Positions 48,282 to 57,294 are shown, numbered from the stretch's first letter. The stretch is DNA of 64,000 bases from Mycobacterium sp. 852013-50091_SCH5140682 (GCF_001665685.1 NZ_LZTB01000046.1:1-64000); one strand, 5' to 3'. A program made the numbers and translations. Notes: generated by a model from the sequence alone, not told the origin.

Positions 48282-49718
48282 TCAGCGCTTCGGTGGCGTG
48301 ATGTGTACGGGCAGACCCAGCGCAGCGAGCGCGGCTTCCATACCGATCTCGCCGAGGGTCGGATGCGCGTGGATGGTGTCGGCGAGTTCGTCGAGCGTCG
48401 CCTCAAGCGCCATCGCCAGTGCGCCTTCGGTGATCAGATCGCTGGCCGCGGGCCCGATGATGTGCATGCCGAGCACTTCGCCGTACGTGCGGCCGGCCAC
48501 GATCTTCACGAATCCTTCGGTGTCGCCGAAGGTTCGGGCCCGGCCGAGGGCGGCGAACGGGAACTTGGCGGTCACGGGATCATGCCCGGCCGCCTTCGCC
48601 TGCGCCTCGGTGAGGCCGACACTGGCGATCTCGGGATGGGTGAAGGTGGCCGCGGGCACGATGTCGTAGTCGATTTTCTTGTCGTGGCCGGCCAGCACGT
48701 CAGCTGCGGTCAGACCTTGATGCGACGCCACGTGAGCCAGCAGCGCCTTGCCGGTGACATCGCCGATCGCGTAGACGTGGTCGACGTTGGTGCGCAGTTG
48801 CTCGTCGACCGCGATGAAGCCGCGCGCGTCAGCGTGCACGCCGGTGGCTGCGAGGCCGAGTTCGGCGGTGTTGGGTTTGCGTCCGACGCCGAAGAGCACG
48901 ACGTCGGCATCGATCTCCTGCGGCTTCGGACCGTCGACCGTCACTCGTAGCGCAGCTGTCTGGGCGATCGAGCTGACCGTCGAGCCGGTGAGCACGGTGA
49001 TGCCCCGCTGTTTGAACGAACGAACAAGCGCCGCACCGATATCGGCGTCCTCGGCCGGCACGAGCGTATCGCGCATCTCGACGACGGTCACCGTGGAACC
49101 GAATGCGGCGAACAGGCTCGCCCATTCAGCGCCGACTGCGCTACCGCCCACGATGACGATCCGCTCAGGCACCGCGGTGAGGCCGAACGCGCCGTCGGAC
49201 GTGATCACGCCCGGCAGGTCGGCGCCCGGGATGGGCAGCGGGATGGGGGTGGATCCGGTCGCGATGATGACGTCGCGCGCGGTGGCGCCGTCGACGACGT
49301 CCTCTGGCGTCGCGGCATACCGCGGACCGTCCGCTGAGGCGACCTCGCAGATCTCGACGGTGGTAGGCCCGGTGAATCGAGCGTGACCCTCAATCACGGT
49401 GACGCCGTTGGCTTTCAGCAGGCCGGCCACGCCGTCGGTCAGGCCGGTGACGACGTCTGCCATGCGCCTGCGCACGGCGGCATAGTCGAAACCCACGTTC
49501 TCGGCGCGTATTCCGTACTCGGCGGCGTCGCGCACGGTCTGCAGCACCTCGGCCGACCGCAGCATGGCCTTGGTGGGGATGCAGCCCCAGTTGAGGCACA
49601 CACCGCCGGGGCGCTCTTTTTCCACCAGGCCCACCGAGAGGCCGTGTTGGGCCGCGCGGATCGCCGCGACATAGCCACCGGGGCCGCCACCGATCACCAG
49701 AAGATCGAACTCACGCAC
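48282..49718 (-). CDS. lpdA: Dihydrolipoyl dehydrogenase (E3)
   Basis: This 478-residue FAD disulfide oxidoreductase re-oxidises dihydrolipoamide of the E2 below and passes electrons to NAD+. FAD site DLLVIGGGPGGYVAAIRAA, redox pair C41/C46 (GGVCLNWGCIPTK), NAD-binding IVGGSAVGAEWASLFAAFG and the dimer-interface His-Glu dyad in HAHPTLGEIG are all present. It starts at GTG 49718 (VREFDLLVIGG). It is the first gene of the lpd-E1alpha-E1beta-E2 operon. A perfect 13-3-13 palindrome lies 62-90 nt upstream, in the end of the pucR gene, and may be its operator or the pucR terminator. Confidence 0.95.
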   Translation of the reverse strand: MREFDLLVIGGGPGGYVAAIRAAQHGLSVGLVEKERPGGVCLNWGCIPTKAMLRSAEVLQTVRDAAEYGIRAENVGFDYAAVRRRMADVVTGLTDGVAGLLKANGVTVIEGHARFTGPTTVEICEVASADGPRYAATPEDVVDGATARDVIIATGSTPIPLPIPGADLPGVITSDGAFGLTAVPERIVIVGGSAVGAEWASLFAAFGSTVTVVEMRDTLVPAEDADIGAALVRSFKQRGITVLTGSTVSSIAQTAALRVTVDGPKPQEIDADVVLFGVGRKPNTAELGLAATGVHADARGFIAVDEQLRTNVDHVYAIGDVTGKALLAHVASHQGLTAADVLAGHDKKIDYDIVPAATFTHPEIASVGLTEAQAKAAGHDPVTAKFPFAALGRARTFGDTEGFVKIVAGRTYGEVLGMHIIGPAASDLITEGALAMALEATLDELADTIHAHPTLGEIGMEAALAALGLPVHITPPKR

Positions 49719-49776
49719 GCAGTTGAGTCTGCTGCCGTGTGAGCGCCGCCACCATACGCGTCGGCCCAGCGTTGGA

Positions 49777-51000
49777 TCACCCAGATTGGGCAGAGTGCCC
49801 AATCTGGGGCAGGTCGAGCGCGGACAGCGCGAGGGAGAGCTCGACGTATGCGGCCCGGCCGTGCAGCGGCCTGCCGATCAGTTCGGTGATCCGGTTCAGC
49901 CGGTTGAGCACGGTGTTGCGGTGGCAGTGCAACCGGACGGCCGCGTTGGCCGTCGACCGGTCCTCTTCCAGCCAAACGATGAGCGTCTCGAGCAGGACGT
50001 CGCGTTCGCGGGCCGGGCGGTCCAGGACACCGCCGAGATTGCGAGTGACGAGTCGCTGGGCGAGGTCGGGCGAGCGCACGAGCAGGGCCTCGGGATAGTG
50101 GTCACCGAACGACACCAACTCTGTCGCGTTCGGCGGCACCATGCTCAACGCGATCTGCGCGAGGGTGTAGGCGGAGCCGGCCTCAGCGAGCCCCGATACC
50201 GCGGGCGAGACCGCGGCACGTCCCCGGGCCAGCGGCCGCAGACGGGCGATCACGCCGTCGGCGTCGCGCTGCTCCAGCGCCACCACGCCGATGCGCGTGT
50301 CGACCTTGGTCTGCCACACCGATCGGAAGCCGAGCCCGTCGAGCGTGGTCCGTGGGCTGGCGAGCGCCGGGCTGCCATCGGTCCTGACATCGGCCACTAT
50401 CACCAGGTAGCCGCCCTTGGCGGGCAGTTCCAGCTCGCGCGCCACCCGCGCGGCGAAGCCGACGTCGCCTGCGCGCCGACCGAGCAGATCCTCGATCAGG
50501 GCGTTGCGGCGCTGCTCATCGTGACGCACCCGCTCCTGCTCGCTGTCCCGGTAGGACGTCGACAGTGCCGAAGACAGCTCGTCGATCACCGTCCACGTCG
50601 CGGTGCCCGCATCGAGCACGTCGTTGGGTGCGACACCGGTGTCCTCGGCGCGCTCCAGAAGCGCCTGCCAGACGATGCGGCCGCCGAGCCGGAACGTCCG
50701 GAGCATGACCTCCAGCGGGACGCCCTGTTCGGCGCGGTGCCGAGCGATCGCGCCAACCACCTCGTCGGCATGGTCGAGCTCGCCGAGCCTGCCGCTGAGC
50801 AGCTCCAGGACGCGGGTGAGGTAGTCCCGGCAGCCGTCTCGCAGGTCGTCGCGGGGGACGCTGGCGTAATCGGTCCATTCGGGGTTGTCGGTGAAGATCG
50901 CCGACAGCAGCCGATCGATCAGCGTCTCGACGTCGGGCAGGGTGGCTTCGGCCAACTCGCGGGTGACCTTGGTCGCGAACCCCGGGTGTCGCTTCTGCAC
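49777..51000 (-). CDS. PucR/CdaR-type transcriptional regulator
   Basis: This is a 407-residue regulator with an N-terminal RsbT-co-antagonist-like/sensory region (about 1-150), a GGDEF-like middle domain common in CdaR proteins, and a C-terminal PucR helix-turn-helix: LLETLIVWLEEDRSTANAAVRLHCHRNTVLNRLNRITELIGRPL (about 345-390). In this family the HTH controls catabolic operons, usually by activation. It starts at GTG 51000. It lies between the acyl-CoA dehydrogenase run and the E3-E1-E2 operon, all on the same strand, so either could be its target. Confidence 0.92.
   Translation of the reverse strand: MQKRHPGFATKVTRELAEATLPDVETLIDRLLSAIFTDNPEWTDYASVPRDDLRDGCRDYLTRVLELLSGRLGELDHADEVVGAIARHRAEQGVPLEVMLRTFRLGGRIVWQALLERAEDTGVAPNDVLDAGTATWTVIDELSSALSTSYRDSEQERVRHDEQRRNALIEDLLGRRAGDVGFAARVARELELPAKGGYLVIVADVRTDGSPALASPRTTLDGLGFRSVWQTKVDTRIGVVALEQRDADGVIARLRPLARGRAAVSPAVSGLAEAGSAYTLAQIALSMVPPNATELVSFGDHYPEALLVRSPDLAQRLVTRNLGGVLDRPARERDVLLETLIVWLEEDRSTANAAVRLHCHRNTVLNRLNRITELIGRPLHGRAAYVELSLALSALDLPQIGHSAQSG
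49780..49808. promoter_or_regulatory. Perfect 13-3-13 palindrome between pucR-type gene and lpdA
   Basis: CCCAGATTGGGCA (49780-49792) and TGCCCAATCTGGG (49796-49808) are exact inverse complements with a GAG spacer. The element codes for the last residues of the PucR protein and ends 1 nt before its stop codon. It could be a terminator for that gene or an operator for lpdA, whose start is 62 nt away. Confidence 0.6.
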
Positions 51001-51009
51001 AGCCGCACC

Positions 51010-52023
51010 CTACTGGTAGCGCTCCGCGAGCCGGGCCCGATGCGCTGCCGAGGAGCCGAACAGCGAGCGGTTGAGTGCGGCACGTTTGAGGTAGACGTGC
51101 ACGCCACTCTCCCACGTGTAGCCGATGCCGCCGTGCAGTTGCATGGCCTTACCCGCGACCTCGACCGCGGTATCGCAGGCGTAGGCCTTGGCCATGGCCG
51201 CTGTGATCTCGTTGGGATCGTTGACCGCGGATGCCACCAGTCGCCGCGCCACCGAAATTCGCACCAGCATGTCGGCACAGGCGTGCTTGACGGCCTGGAA
51301 CGCGCCGACCGGTTGGCCGAATTGGTGACGCACCCTGACGTAGGACACCGTCGCGTCGAGCATGGCCTGCGCTATGCCGAGGCTGTCGCATGCCACGGCC
51401 ACGGCTGCGCGGTCTCTCAAGGCCTGTAGCCGCGCGTGCGGATCCCCGTCGAACCGCCACACCGCGGCAGCGTCCGCCTCGACGCCGCCGGCCGTCACGG
51501 CGCACATCTGGCGGGTCGCGTCGAGCACCGGCTGATGCTCGATGTGCAGACCGGCGGCATCCGACGCGACGTCGATGAGCACCGGCTCACCGGCCGGGTC
51601 TCTCGCGGGCAGCAGAACACGGTGTGCCACAGTCACATCCGGTACGAACGTGGCGTGCCCGTGAATGCGGCCGGCAAGTTCGAATTCCTGCGGTGATTGC
51701 TCGGCGGACAACGCGAGCGCGACTCTGACGGTGCCCGCGGTCACGTCGCGCAGCAGTCGGTCGCGGGACTCGCCTGCCCGCACAGCAAGCAAGGCGCCGA
51801 TACCCAGCACCGCACCGCCCAGATAGGAGGTGCTCGCGGCGGCCCGGCCGATTTCCTCGGCGATCACCGCGACCTCGGCGAGGGTAGCCCCGGCACCGCC
51901 GAACTCTTCGGGTACGTCCAACCCGACCCAGCCGGCCTGCGCGAGCAGTGGCCAGTCGGTGTCTTTGGCGAGGAGATCTTGTGCCACCGAACGCAATTGG
52001 TCGTGCAGCTCCGGGAAACTCAT
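51010..52023 (-). CDS. Acyl-CoA dehydrogenase small-type subunit (pair 2)
   Basis: This is a 337-residue acyl-CoA dehydrogenase homologue that is shorter and more divergent than usual. The N-terminal half (LAQAGWVGLDVPEEFGGAGATLAEVAVIAEEIGRAAAS) is recognisable. The middle beta domain lacks the T-E-P-x-x-G-S-D FAD loop, and the C-terminus keeps YVRVRHQFGQPVGAFQAVKHACADMLV and LHGGIGYTWESGVHVYLKRAAL. Such short FadE chains pair with a full-length FadE in alpha2beta2 enzymes of steroid-type side-chain beta-oxidation. It overlaps the next upstream gene (stop of 52020-53171) by 4 nt, so that protein is the likely partner. Confidence 0.92.
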   Translation of the reverse strand: MSFPELHDQLRSVAQDLLAKDTDWPLLAQAGWVGLDVPEEFGGAGATLAEVAVIAEEIGRAAASTSYLGGAVLGIGALLAVRAGESRDRLLRDVTAGTVRVALALSAEQSPQEFELAGRIHGHATFVPDVTVAHRVLLPARDPAGEPVLIDVASDAAGLHIEHQPVLDATRQMCAVTAGGVEADAAAVWRFDGDPHARLQALRDRAAVAVACDSLGIAQAMLDATVSYVRVRHQFGQPVGAFQAVKHACADMLVRISVARRLVASAVNDPNEITAAMAKAYACDTAVEVAGKAMQLHGGIGYTWESGVHVYLKRAALNRSLFGSSAAHRARLAERYQ

Positions 52024-53171
52024 CGGGGCAGCCCCAATCCCCGCTCGCCGATGATCGTGCGCTGGATCTCGCTGGCGCCACCCGGGATGGTCCATTCCCA
52101 CGATCCGATGAAGTCGAGCATCCAGTTGCCGGACTCCCAGCCGCTGGATGCCGGTTTGGTCAGCACGGTCTGGCCCGGTAGCCCGGCGACCTCAGCGCCG
52201 AAGCCGGTCATGCGTTGCAGCAGTTCGCTGTAGTAGAGCTTGACGATCGACGCGTCGGCCGGGCCGGTGTGCCCCGTCTCGCTGCGTTGCACCAGATCCC
52301 GGCACAGCGCACGCAGGCCCGCGAGTTCGATCTCGAACTGCGCCAAGCGATCCGCGACCACACTGTCGTCGACCGGTGCGCACGCCTGCACGAGCCACCG
52401 GAAGCCCGCATTGCTCAGCCGCTCGGCCAGCTCAAGCATCGTCATGCCACGCTCGGCCCCCAGGGTGGCCTGGGCGACTTGCCAGCCGTGGTTGACCGCA
52501 CCGACCATATTGGCGGCGGGGATTTCGACGTCATTGAGGAAGATCTCGCAGAAGTGCGACTCGCCGACCGCATTACGGATCGGCCTGACGTCGATGCCCG
52601 GCGTGGTCATATCCATCAAGAAATACGAGATGCCCTGCCGTTTAGTCACATTCGGTTCGGTGCGGGCCAGCAGCAGGCACCAGTCCGCATGCATCGCGCC
52701 GCTGGCCCAGAGCTTCTGCCCGTTGACGACGAACGTGTCGCCCGCCTGCCGCGCGCTCGTCCGCAACGCCGCCAGGTCAGATCCGGCCTCGGGCTCGGAG
52801 AAGCCCTGCACCCAGATCTCCCCGTCGAGGATCGCCGGCAGGTGGCGGCGGCGTTGTGCGTCGGTTCCCGCGGCAAGCAGCGTCGACGCGGCGTGGTGGA
52901 TACCGACGAATGCGAGCACCAGCCGTGGTGCGTCGTGCGCGGCGAGCTCCTGGTACAGCACGATCTGCTGAGGCACCGAGGCACCGCCGCCCCACTGCGC
53001 CGGCCAATGGGGAACCGCATAACCGGCGCTGTGAAGTTCGGCGAACCACGACTTCTGGAATGAGACGAATTCGTCGTCGCTGACGCCGGTTTGGGCCGCA
53101 CGCCACTCTGCGGGAATGTGCTGTGCGCACCAGTCGCGCACGGTTGCGCGGTATTCGTCGAGTTCGGTCAC
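52020..53171 (-). CDS. Acyl-CoA dehydrogenase large-type subunit (pair 2)
   Basis: This is a 383-residue acyl-CoA dehydrogenase with full FAD/substrate signatures: VQGFSEPEAGSDLAALRTSAR, VNGQKLWASGAMHADWCLLLAR, NDVEIPAANMVG and the C-terminal WTIPGGASEIQRTIIGERGLGLPR. The GGASEIQR end (Ala where FEGT-type enzymes have Glu) is typical of the FadE28-like heteromeric group, in which the base lies elsewhere. It starts at GTG 53171, overlapping the previous stop by 4 nt, and is itself overlapped by the small subunit. Confidence 0.93.
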   Translation of the reverse strand: MTELDEYRATVRDWCAQHIPAEWRAAQTGVSDDEFVSFQKSWFAELHSAGYAVPHWPAQWGGGASVPQQIVLYQELAAHDAPRLVLAFVGIHHAASTLLAAGTDAQRRRHLPAILDGEIWVQGFSEPEAGSDLAALRTSARQAGDTFVVNGQKLWASGAMHADWCLLLARTEPNVTKRQGISYFLMDMTTPGIDVRPIRNAVGESHFCEIFLNDVEIPAANMVGAVNHGWQVAQATLGAERGMTMLELAERLSNAGFRWLVQACAPVDDSVVADRLAQFEIELAGLRALCRDLVQRSETGHTGPADASIVKLYYSELLQRMTGFGAEVAGLPGQTVLTKPASSGWESGNWMLDFIGSWEWTIPGGASEIQRTIIGERGLGLPR

Positions 53172-54058
53172 GAGAACAGCCCGATGAGCCCGCGCCTGCC
53201 GAGACGGTGCGTCAGGATGTCGCGGGTCTGGGACAGCCCGAACGGCATGCGGCGCAACGGCTGGCTGTACCGCGACAGCCATGACAGCGTGGTCTCATCA
53301 CAGAAACCGACCGCGCCGTGCAGTTGATGGCATACGCGCAACACCACCTCAGCCGCCTCGATGGCGGCGAGCCGCAGCGCCAACGCGTCGTTGATCGCGG
53401 TTTCGGTGCCGGACGTGGCCACGCTCCACAGCGCGTATTTGGCCAGAATGTCGACGCCACTGCGCTCGACCTCGGCGTCGGTCAACTGGAACTGCACGCC
53501 CTGGAACGATGAGAGCGTCTGCCCGAACTGCTTGCGCAGGCGCACATGTGCGATCGTCAGATCGATCGCGCGGTCGAGCATGCCGAGCAGCGTCCAGCAC
53601 GGCAGCACCAGACCAAGAGCGACATCGGCGGTGCCGTCGTCATCGGTGAGCTCCAACGCCGTCGTGAAGGCCGGACCGATCGCACCCCGTCGGGTAACTC
53701 GGCTGCGCCGGCCATCCACTGTTGCTGCGACCCAATCATGGTCGAGCCCGGCGAGCGGCCCTTGAGGCGCAGTATGCGAGACGACGAGCACGCCGGCCAG
53801 CCGTTCGGCCACCGGGTACGGCAACGCCCAATATCCGGCGCTGCGGCACAGTGCCGCGGCCGCCTCCAGCGCATCGGTATCGCTGCGGGGTTCGAGGTCC
53901 CACGCCCCGAGACCGTCGAGCACAGGCGCCACCAACGCTTCGCGGGTGTCGGGCTTGGCTTCCGCTTGTTGCAGCAACTGATCCCCACCGGCCGCCTCGA
54001 ACGCTCGAAGGGCTTGCCGGCCAAACTCTTTGGCGTCGTCGCTGAGATCGAGAATCAC
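53168..54058 (-). CDS. Acyl-CoA dehydrogenase small-type subunit (pair 1)
   Basis: This is a 296-residue acyl-CoA dehydrogenase homologue reduced in the middle. LDLSDDAKEFGRQALRAFEAAGG starts it, the catalytic beta domain is short, and the C-terminal helices keep TIAHVRLRKQFGQTLSSFQGVQFQLTDAEVERSGVD and CHQLHGAVGFCDETTLSWLSRYSQPLRRMPFG. It is clearly below the family's 380-400 residues but not broken, since the frame is intact and overlapped by 4 nt at both ends. It is probably the non-catalytic partner of the 383-residue protein encoded just upstream. Confidence 0.9.
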   Translation of the reverse strand: MILDLSDDAKEFGRQALRAFEAAGGDQLLQQAEAKPDTREALVAPVLDGLGAWDLEPRSDTDALEAAAALCRSAGYWALPYPVAERLAGVLVVSHTAPQGPLAGLDHDWVAATVDGRRSRVTRRGAIGPAFTTALELTDDDGTADVALGLVLPCWTLLGMLDRAIDLTIAHVRLRKQFGQTLSSFQGVQFQLTDAEVERSGVDILAKYALWSVATSGTETAINDALALRLAAIEAAEVVLRVCHQLHGAVGFCDETTLSWLSRYSQPLRRMPFGLSQTRDILTHRLGRRGLIGLFS

Positions 54059-55206
54059 GGTCTGGCCTCCGCCAGCACGGCCCGGGACAACAGGATGCGC
54101 TGCATCTCGATGCTGCCGGAGGACACCGTGGACGCCTGCGCGTAGCGCCAGTGGTCTTCGACTTCTTGTCGGAAGTGCTCGCCGTTGCCACCCCGCGGTA
54201 GCGTCGCGACGATCTCCATGAGCACCTCCGCGCTGTCCTGATCCAGCTTGGTCACGGCGATCCGATAGGCCGCCGTGTCAGCGGGTTTGACGCGTCCGGT
54301 GCTCTGCAGCGACACCACGCGGTAAGCCATCAACCGGGCTCTTCTGCAGTGCGTGAGCATGCGGGTCCATCGCCCCCGCAGTTCGGCGGGCAGATCATCC
54401 CAGGCATCGCCCAGCACTGTGGGCGCGGCCTGCAGGAGTTTCTCACAGCGGGCATAGCGCGCGATACCGACGCGTTCGAACGACATCACGTCCTGCACGA
54501 TCGACCAGCCCTCGTCCACGGTGCCGAGAATGTCGGCGTCGGTGACCTTGAGCTCGTCGAAGAACACCTCGTTGAGATGGTGTGGGCCCATCATGGTGCG
54601 GATGGGCCGCACAGTGATGGCCGGATCCGCCATGGGCACCAGGAAGATGGTCAAGCCGTGCTGTCTCTTCTCGCCCTTCGAGGTGCGGGCCAGCAGGAAG
54701 CACCATTGCGCCATGGTGGCGTACGACGTCCAGATCTTCTGCCCGTTGATGCGCCAGCCGTCGTCGTCGCGGCGCGCCGAGGTCCGTAGCGACGCCAGGT
54801 CGGAGCCGGCCTCCGGTTCGGAAAAGCCTTGGCACCAGATCACTTCGCCGTTCGCGATGGGCGGAAGATGTTTGCGTTGCTGCTCGGGCGTGCCGTGCCG
54901 CATGATGATGGGCCCCACCCAGTTGACACCCATGTACTGCGCGCCGCGGGGTTCATGATGGGCCCACATCTCCTCGCGCACCACGGTCTGCTCCCACACC
55001 GAGGAGTCACCGCCACCGAATTCCTCGGGCCACGACATGCACAGCAGATGCCGCTGCGCCAGGGTTCGGCAGAACCGCTGGGCCGCGTCGAGGTCGGCGG
55101 GATCGTCGGTGAACGCGCCGAGGAAGTCGGCGGGCATCTGGTCGGCGATGAGCCCGCGTAGCTCGCAGCGCAGTGTGGTGGCCGCCGCGCCAAAATCGAA
55201 ATCCAT
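54055..55206 (-). CDS. Acyl-CoA dehydrogenase large-type subunit (pair 1)
   Basis: This is a 383-residue acyl-CoA dehydrogenase. WCQGFSEPEAGSDLASLRTSARRDDDGWRINGQKIWTSYATMAQWCFLLART holds the FAD loop and substrate region. HHLNEVFFDELKVTDADILG and the C-terminal ASTVSSGSIEMQRILLSRAVL complete the fold. The catalytic-loop sequence SSGSIEMQR departs from the FEGTSE form, as in heteromeric FadE enzymes. I chose the ATG at 55206; the longer reading is translation of the CoA-transferase region. It is followed by its probable small partner with a 4-nt overlap. Confidence 0.93.
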   Translation of the reverse strand: MDFDFGAAATTLRCELRGLIADQMPADFLGAFTDDPADLDAAQRFCRTLAQRHLLCMSWPEEFGGGDSSVWEQTVVREEMWAHHEPRGAQYMGVNWVGPIIMRHGTPEQQRKHLPPIANGEVIWCQGFSEPEAGSDLASLRTSARRDDDGWRINGQKIWTSYATMAQWCFLLARTSKGEKRQHGLTIFLVPMADPAITVRPIRTMMGPHHLNEVFFDELKVTDADILGTVDEGWSIVQDVMSFERVGIARYARCEKLLQAAPTVLGDAWDDLPAELRGRWTRMLTHCRRARLMAYRVVSLQSTGRVKPADTAAYRIAVTKLDQDSAEVLMEIVATLPRGGNGEHFRQEVEDHWRYAQASTVSSGSIEMQRILLSRAVLAEARP

Positions 55207-55217
55207 TGGTCGTCTTT

Positions 55218-56369
55218 CTAAGCGGTCTTCTCGTCGACACCGAGCTCGGCGAGGACCGCGGCGGTGTCGGCACCGAGTTCTGGTGCGAATCCCTTGATGC
55301 GGCCGGGCGTGCGGGAAAACCACGTCGGCACGCCGGGAAACCGCACGGGCCCGTGCGCAGTGGCGACGGTCTCGAACAGGCCGACCGCATTGAGGTGCGG
55401 GTTGTCGAACAACGCGTCCGGCGTGTGCACCGCCGCAGCAGGTATCTCCAGCTCCCGAAACAGCTGCAGCCATTCGTCGGTGGTGCGTTCCTTCAGGGTC
55501 TGCGCCAACAGGCCGTACACGGTGTCGATCTGGTGTGCCCGTTGCTCGAGCGTCGCGAATTGTGGTCCGTTCCAGGCAGGCTGCACGCGCTCGATGAACG
55601 CGGTCCAGTGCTTGTCGTTGTAGATCAGCGCCGCGATCTGACCGTCCTTGGTCTCGTAGGGTTTGCGATTGGGCGCGACCGCGCGCGGGTAGACGGCGGG
55701 GCTCAGCGGCGGATCGAACATCGCGCCGTTGGCGTGCTCGACGAGCATGAACGAGGCCATGGTCTCGAACATGCTGACCTCGACCTCCTGCCCCTCGCCG
55801 GTGCGCTCGCGGTGGAACAGCGCCATCATCGTGGCGTACAGCGCGGTCAGGCCCGCGACCTTGTCGGCCATGATGGTGCCGACATAGCTGGCCTCGCCGG
55901 TCAATTGCTCTTGCACTGCGGGCAATCCGCATTCGGCCTGGATGGTGTCGTCGTACGCGGGGCGATCGGCATCCGGCCCACGCCGGCCGTAACCGTAGCA
56001 GTTGGTGTAGACGATCGCCGGGTTGATCGCCGCGACGTCGTCGTACCCGAAGCCGAGCTTGGCGATCGCCTTGGCCCGCATCGAATGAATGAACACGTCG
56101 GCGGTTGCGATCAACGCGCGCAACGCTTCCCGATCCGCACCGGCCTGCAGATCCAGCACGATACCCCGCTTGCCGCGGTTGACGTTCGCGAACACGCCGC
56201 TCATGCCCGGCGCCGGTCCCACCGAGATATAACGCGTGTTGTCGCCTTGTGGCGGTTCGACTTTGATCACGTCAGCGCCCATATCGGCCATGATCTGCGT
56301 GCAGTACGGGCCCATGACCATCGCCGTGAGGTCCACGACCCGTACGCCATGCAAAGGTCCGTCAGGCAT
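55218..56369 (-). CDS. CaiB/BaiF family III CoA-transferase
   Basis: This is a 383-residue family III CoA-transferase that activates a carboxylic acid by moving CoA from a donor thioester. The N-terminal GVRVVDLTAMVMGPYCTQIMADMGADVIKVEPPQGD and the central NVNRGKRGIVLDLQAG are diagnostic. The catalytic aspartate is D169 in YVGTIMADKVAG. In this run it would activate the acid released by lactone opening so that the acyl-CoA dehydrogenases can act on it. That role is inferred from context. It overlaps the SDR stop by 8 nt. Confidence 0.94.
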   Translation of the reverse strand: MPDGPLHGVRVVDLTAMVMGPYCTQIMADMGADVIKVEPPQGDNTRYISVGPAPGMSGVFANVNRGKRGIVLDLQAGADREALRALIATADVFIHSMRAKAIAKLGFGYDDVAAINPAIVYTNCYGYGRRGPDADRPAYDDTIQAECGLPAVQEQLTGEASYVGTIMADKVAGLTALYATMMALFHRERTGEGQEVEVSMFETMASFMLVEHANGAMFDPPLSPAVYPRAVAPNRKPYETKDGQIAALIYNDKHWTAFIERVQPAWNGPQFATLEQRAHQIDTVYGLLAQTLKERTTDEWLQLFRELEIPAAAVHTPDALFDNPHLNAVGLFETVATAHGPVRFPGVPTWFSRTPGRIKGFAPELGADTAAVLAELGVDEKTA

Positions 56370-57294
56370 GTGCTACCCCAGCCTGAGTGCTCCTCGCGGC
56401 CGCGGAAAAGCTGTAACGGATATGGTCGGCATGGCCATCGGGGACCACAGGGAACGTCACCGGACGGCTCACGTCGCGGATGGCCTCCAGATGCTCGCCG
56501 ACCTCCTCGATGGTCCACTCCGGACGATAGACCCCCGGCGTCTCCGACACGATCGCACGGGCCACGCGTCCGGCGATCGCGACGAACACTTCTCCGGTGA
56601 CAGTGCAGGTTTCGTGCGCCAGCCAGCCGACCACGGGTGCCACCAGCTCCGCCCCCATGGGTGGGTAGGCCGACGTGTCGAGGCCTTCGGCCATGCGCGT
56701 CACAGCACCGGGCACGATGGCGTTGCACGTGACGCCCTCCGCTGCTCCTTCCAGCGCGACGACGTTGCACAGCCCGAGGATGCCCGCCTTGGCCGCCGCG
56801 TAGTTGGCCACGCCGTGGTTGCCGTACAGGCCGCCGATCGAACTGGTCAAGACGACCCGGCCGTATCCGGCGTCGCACATCAGCGGAAACGCCGGCCGCA
56901 CCACATGAAAGGCGCCCCGCAGGTGAACGTCGAGCACGGCGTCGAAATCCTCGTACGTCATGTCCTTGAGCGAGCCGCGTCGCACGATGCCTGCGTTGTG
57001 GATGAGGATGTCGATGCGGCCGTAGGTTTCCCGCGCGGCGTCGATGACGGCCCGGCCGCCAACCGGCGTCGCGACCGTGTCGACATTGGCGACGGCTTGT
57101 CCACCCGCCGCGCGGATTTCGTCGACCACCGCGTGTGCGGGGCCGGGATCGTCGCCGTCCCCGGTGAGGCTGCCGCCGGGATCGTTGACCACCACCTTCG
57201 CTCCCCGCGCCGCCAACAGCAGCGCGTACGCGCGGCCAAGGCCTCGGCCGGCTCCCGTGATGACGGCGACGCGCTCGTCGAAGCGCAGCGTCAC
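56362..57294 (-). CDS. SDR oxidoreductase (MFE-2-like 3-hydroxyacyl type)
   Basis: This is a 310-residue SDR with [30 protein letters not shown], the inserted loop typical of the peroxisomal multifunctional-enzyme-2 (hydroxyacyl-CoA dehydrogenase) branch. It also has NNAGI-equivalent IHNAGIVRRGSLKDMTYEDFD, catalytic Ser in LTSSIGG and YAAAK. The C-terminal extension (YRPEWTIEEVGEHLEAIRDVSRPVTFP) is also characteristic of that branch. A 3-hydroxyacyl-CoA or a cyclic alcohol could be the substrate. It starts at GTG 57294, overlapping the monooxygenase stop by 4 nt. Confidence 0.93.
   Translation of the reverse strand: MTLRFDERVAVITGAGRGLGRAYALLLAARGAKVVVNDPGGSLTGDGDDPGPAHAVVDEIRAAGGQAVANVDTVATPVGGRAVIDAARETYGRIDILIHNAGIVRRGSLKDMTYEDFDAVLDVHLRGAFHVVRPAFPLMCDAGYGRVVLTSSIGGLYGNHGVANYAAAKAGILGLCNVVALEGAAEGVTCNAIVPGAVTRMAEGLDTSAYPPMGAELVAPVVGWLAHETCTVTGEVFVAIAGRVARAIVSETPGVYRPEWTIEEVGEHLEAIRDVSRPVTFPVVPDGHADHIRYSFSAAARSTQAGVAHA

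Noticed and set aside
49723..51429. 568-codon open frame opposite the PucR-type gene
   Set aside because: Same reason: it mirrors a clear coding gene and shows no domain.
53168..54058. Short acyl-CoA dehydrogenase as a truncated pseudogene
   Set aside because: The frame is intact with 4-nt overlaps at both ends, and short FadE partners are normal in heteromeric enzymes.
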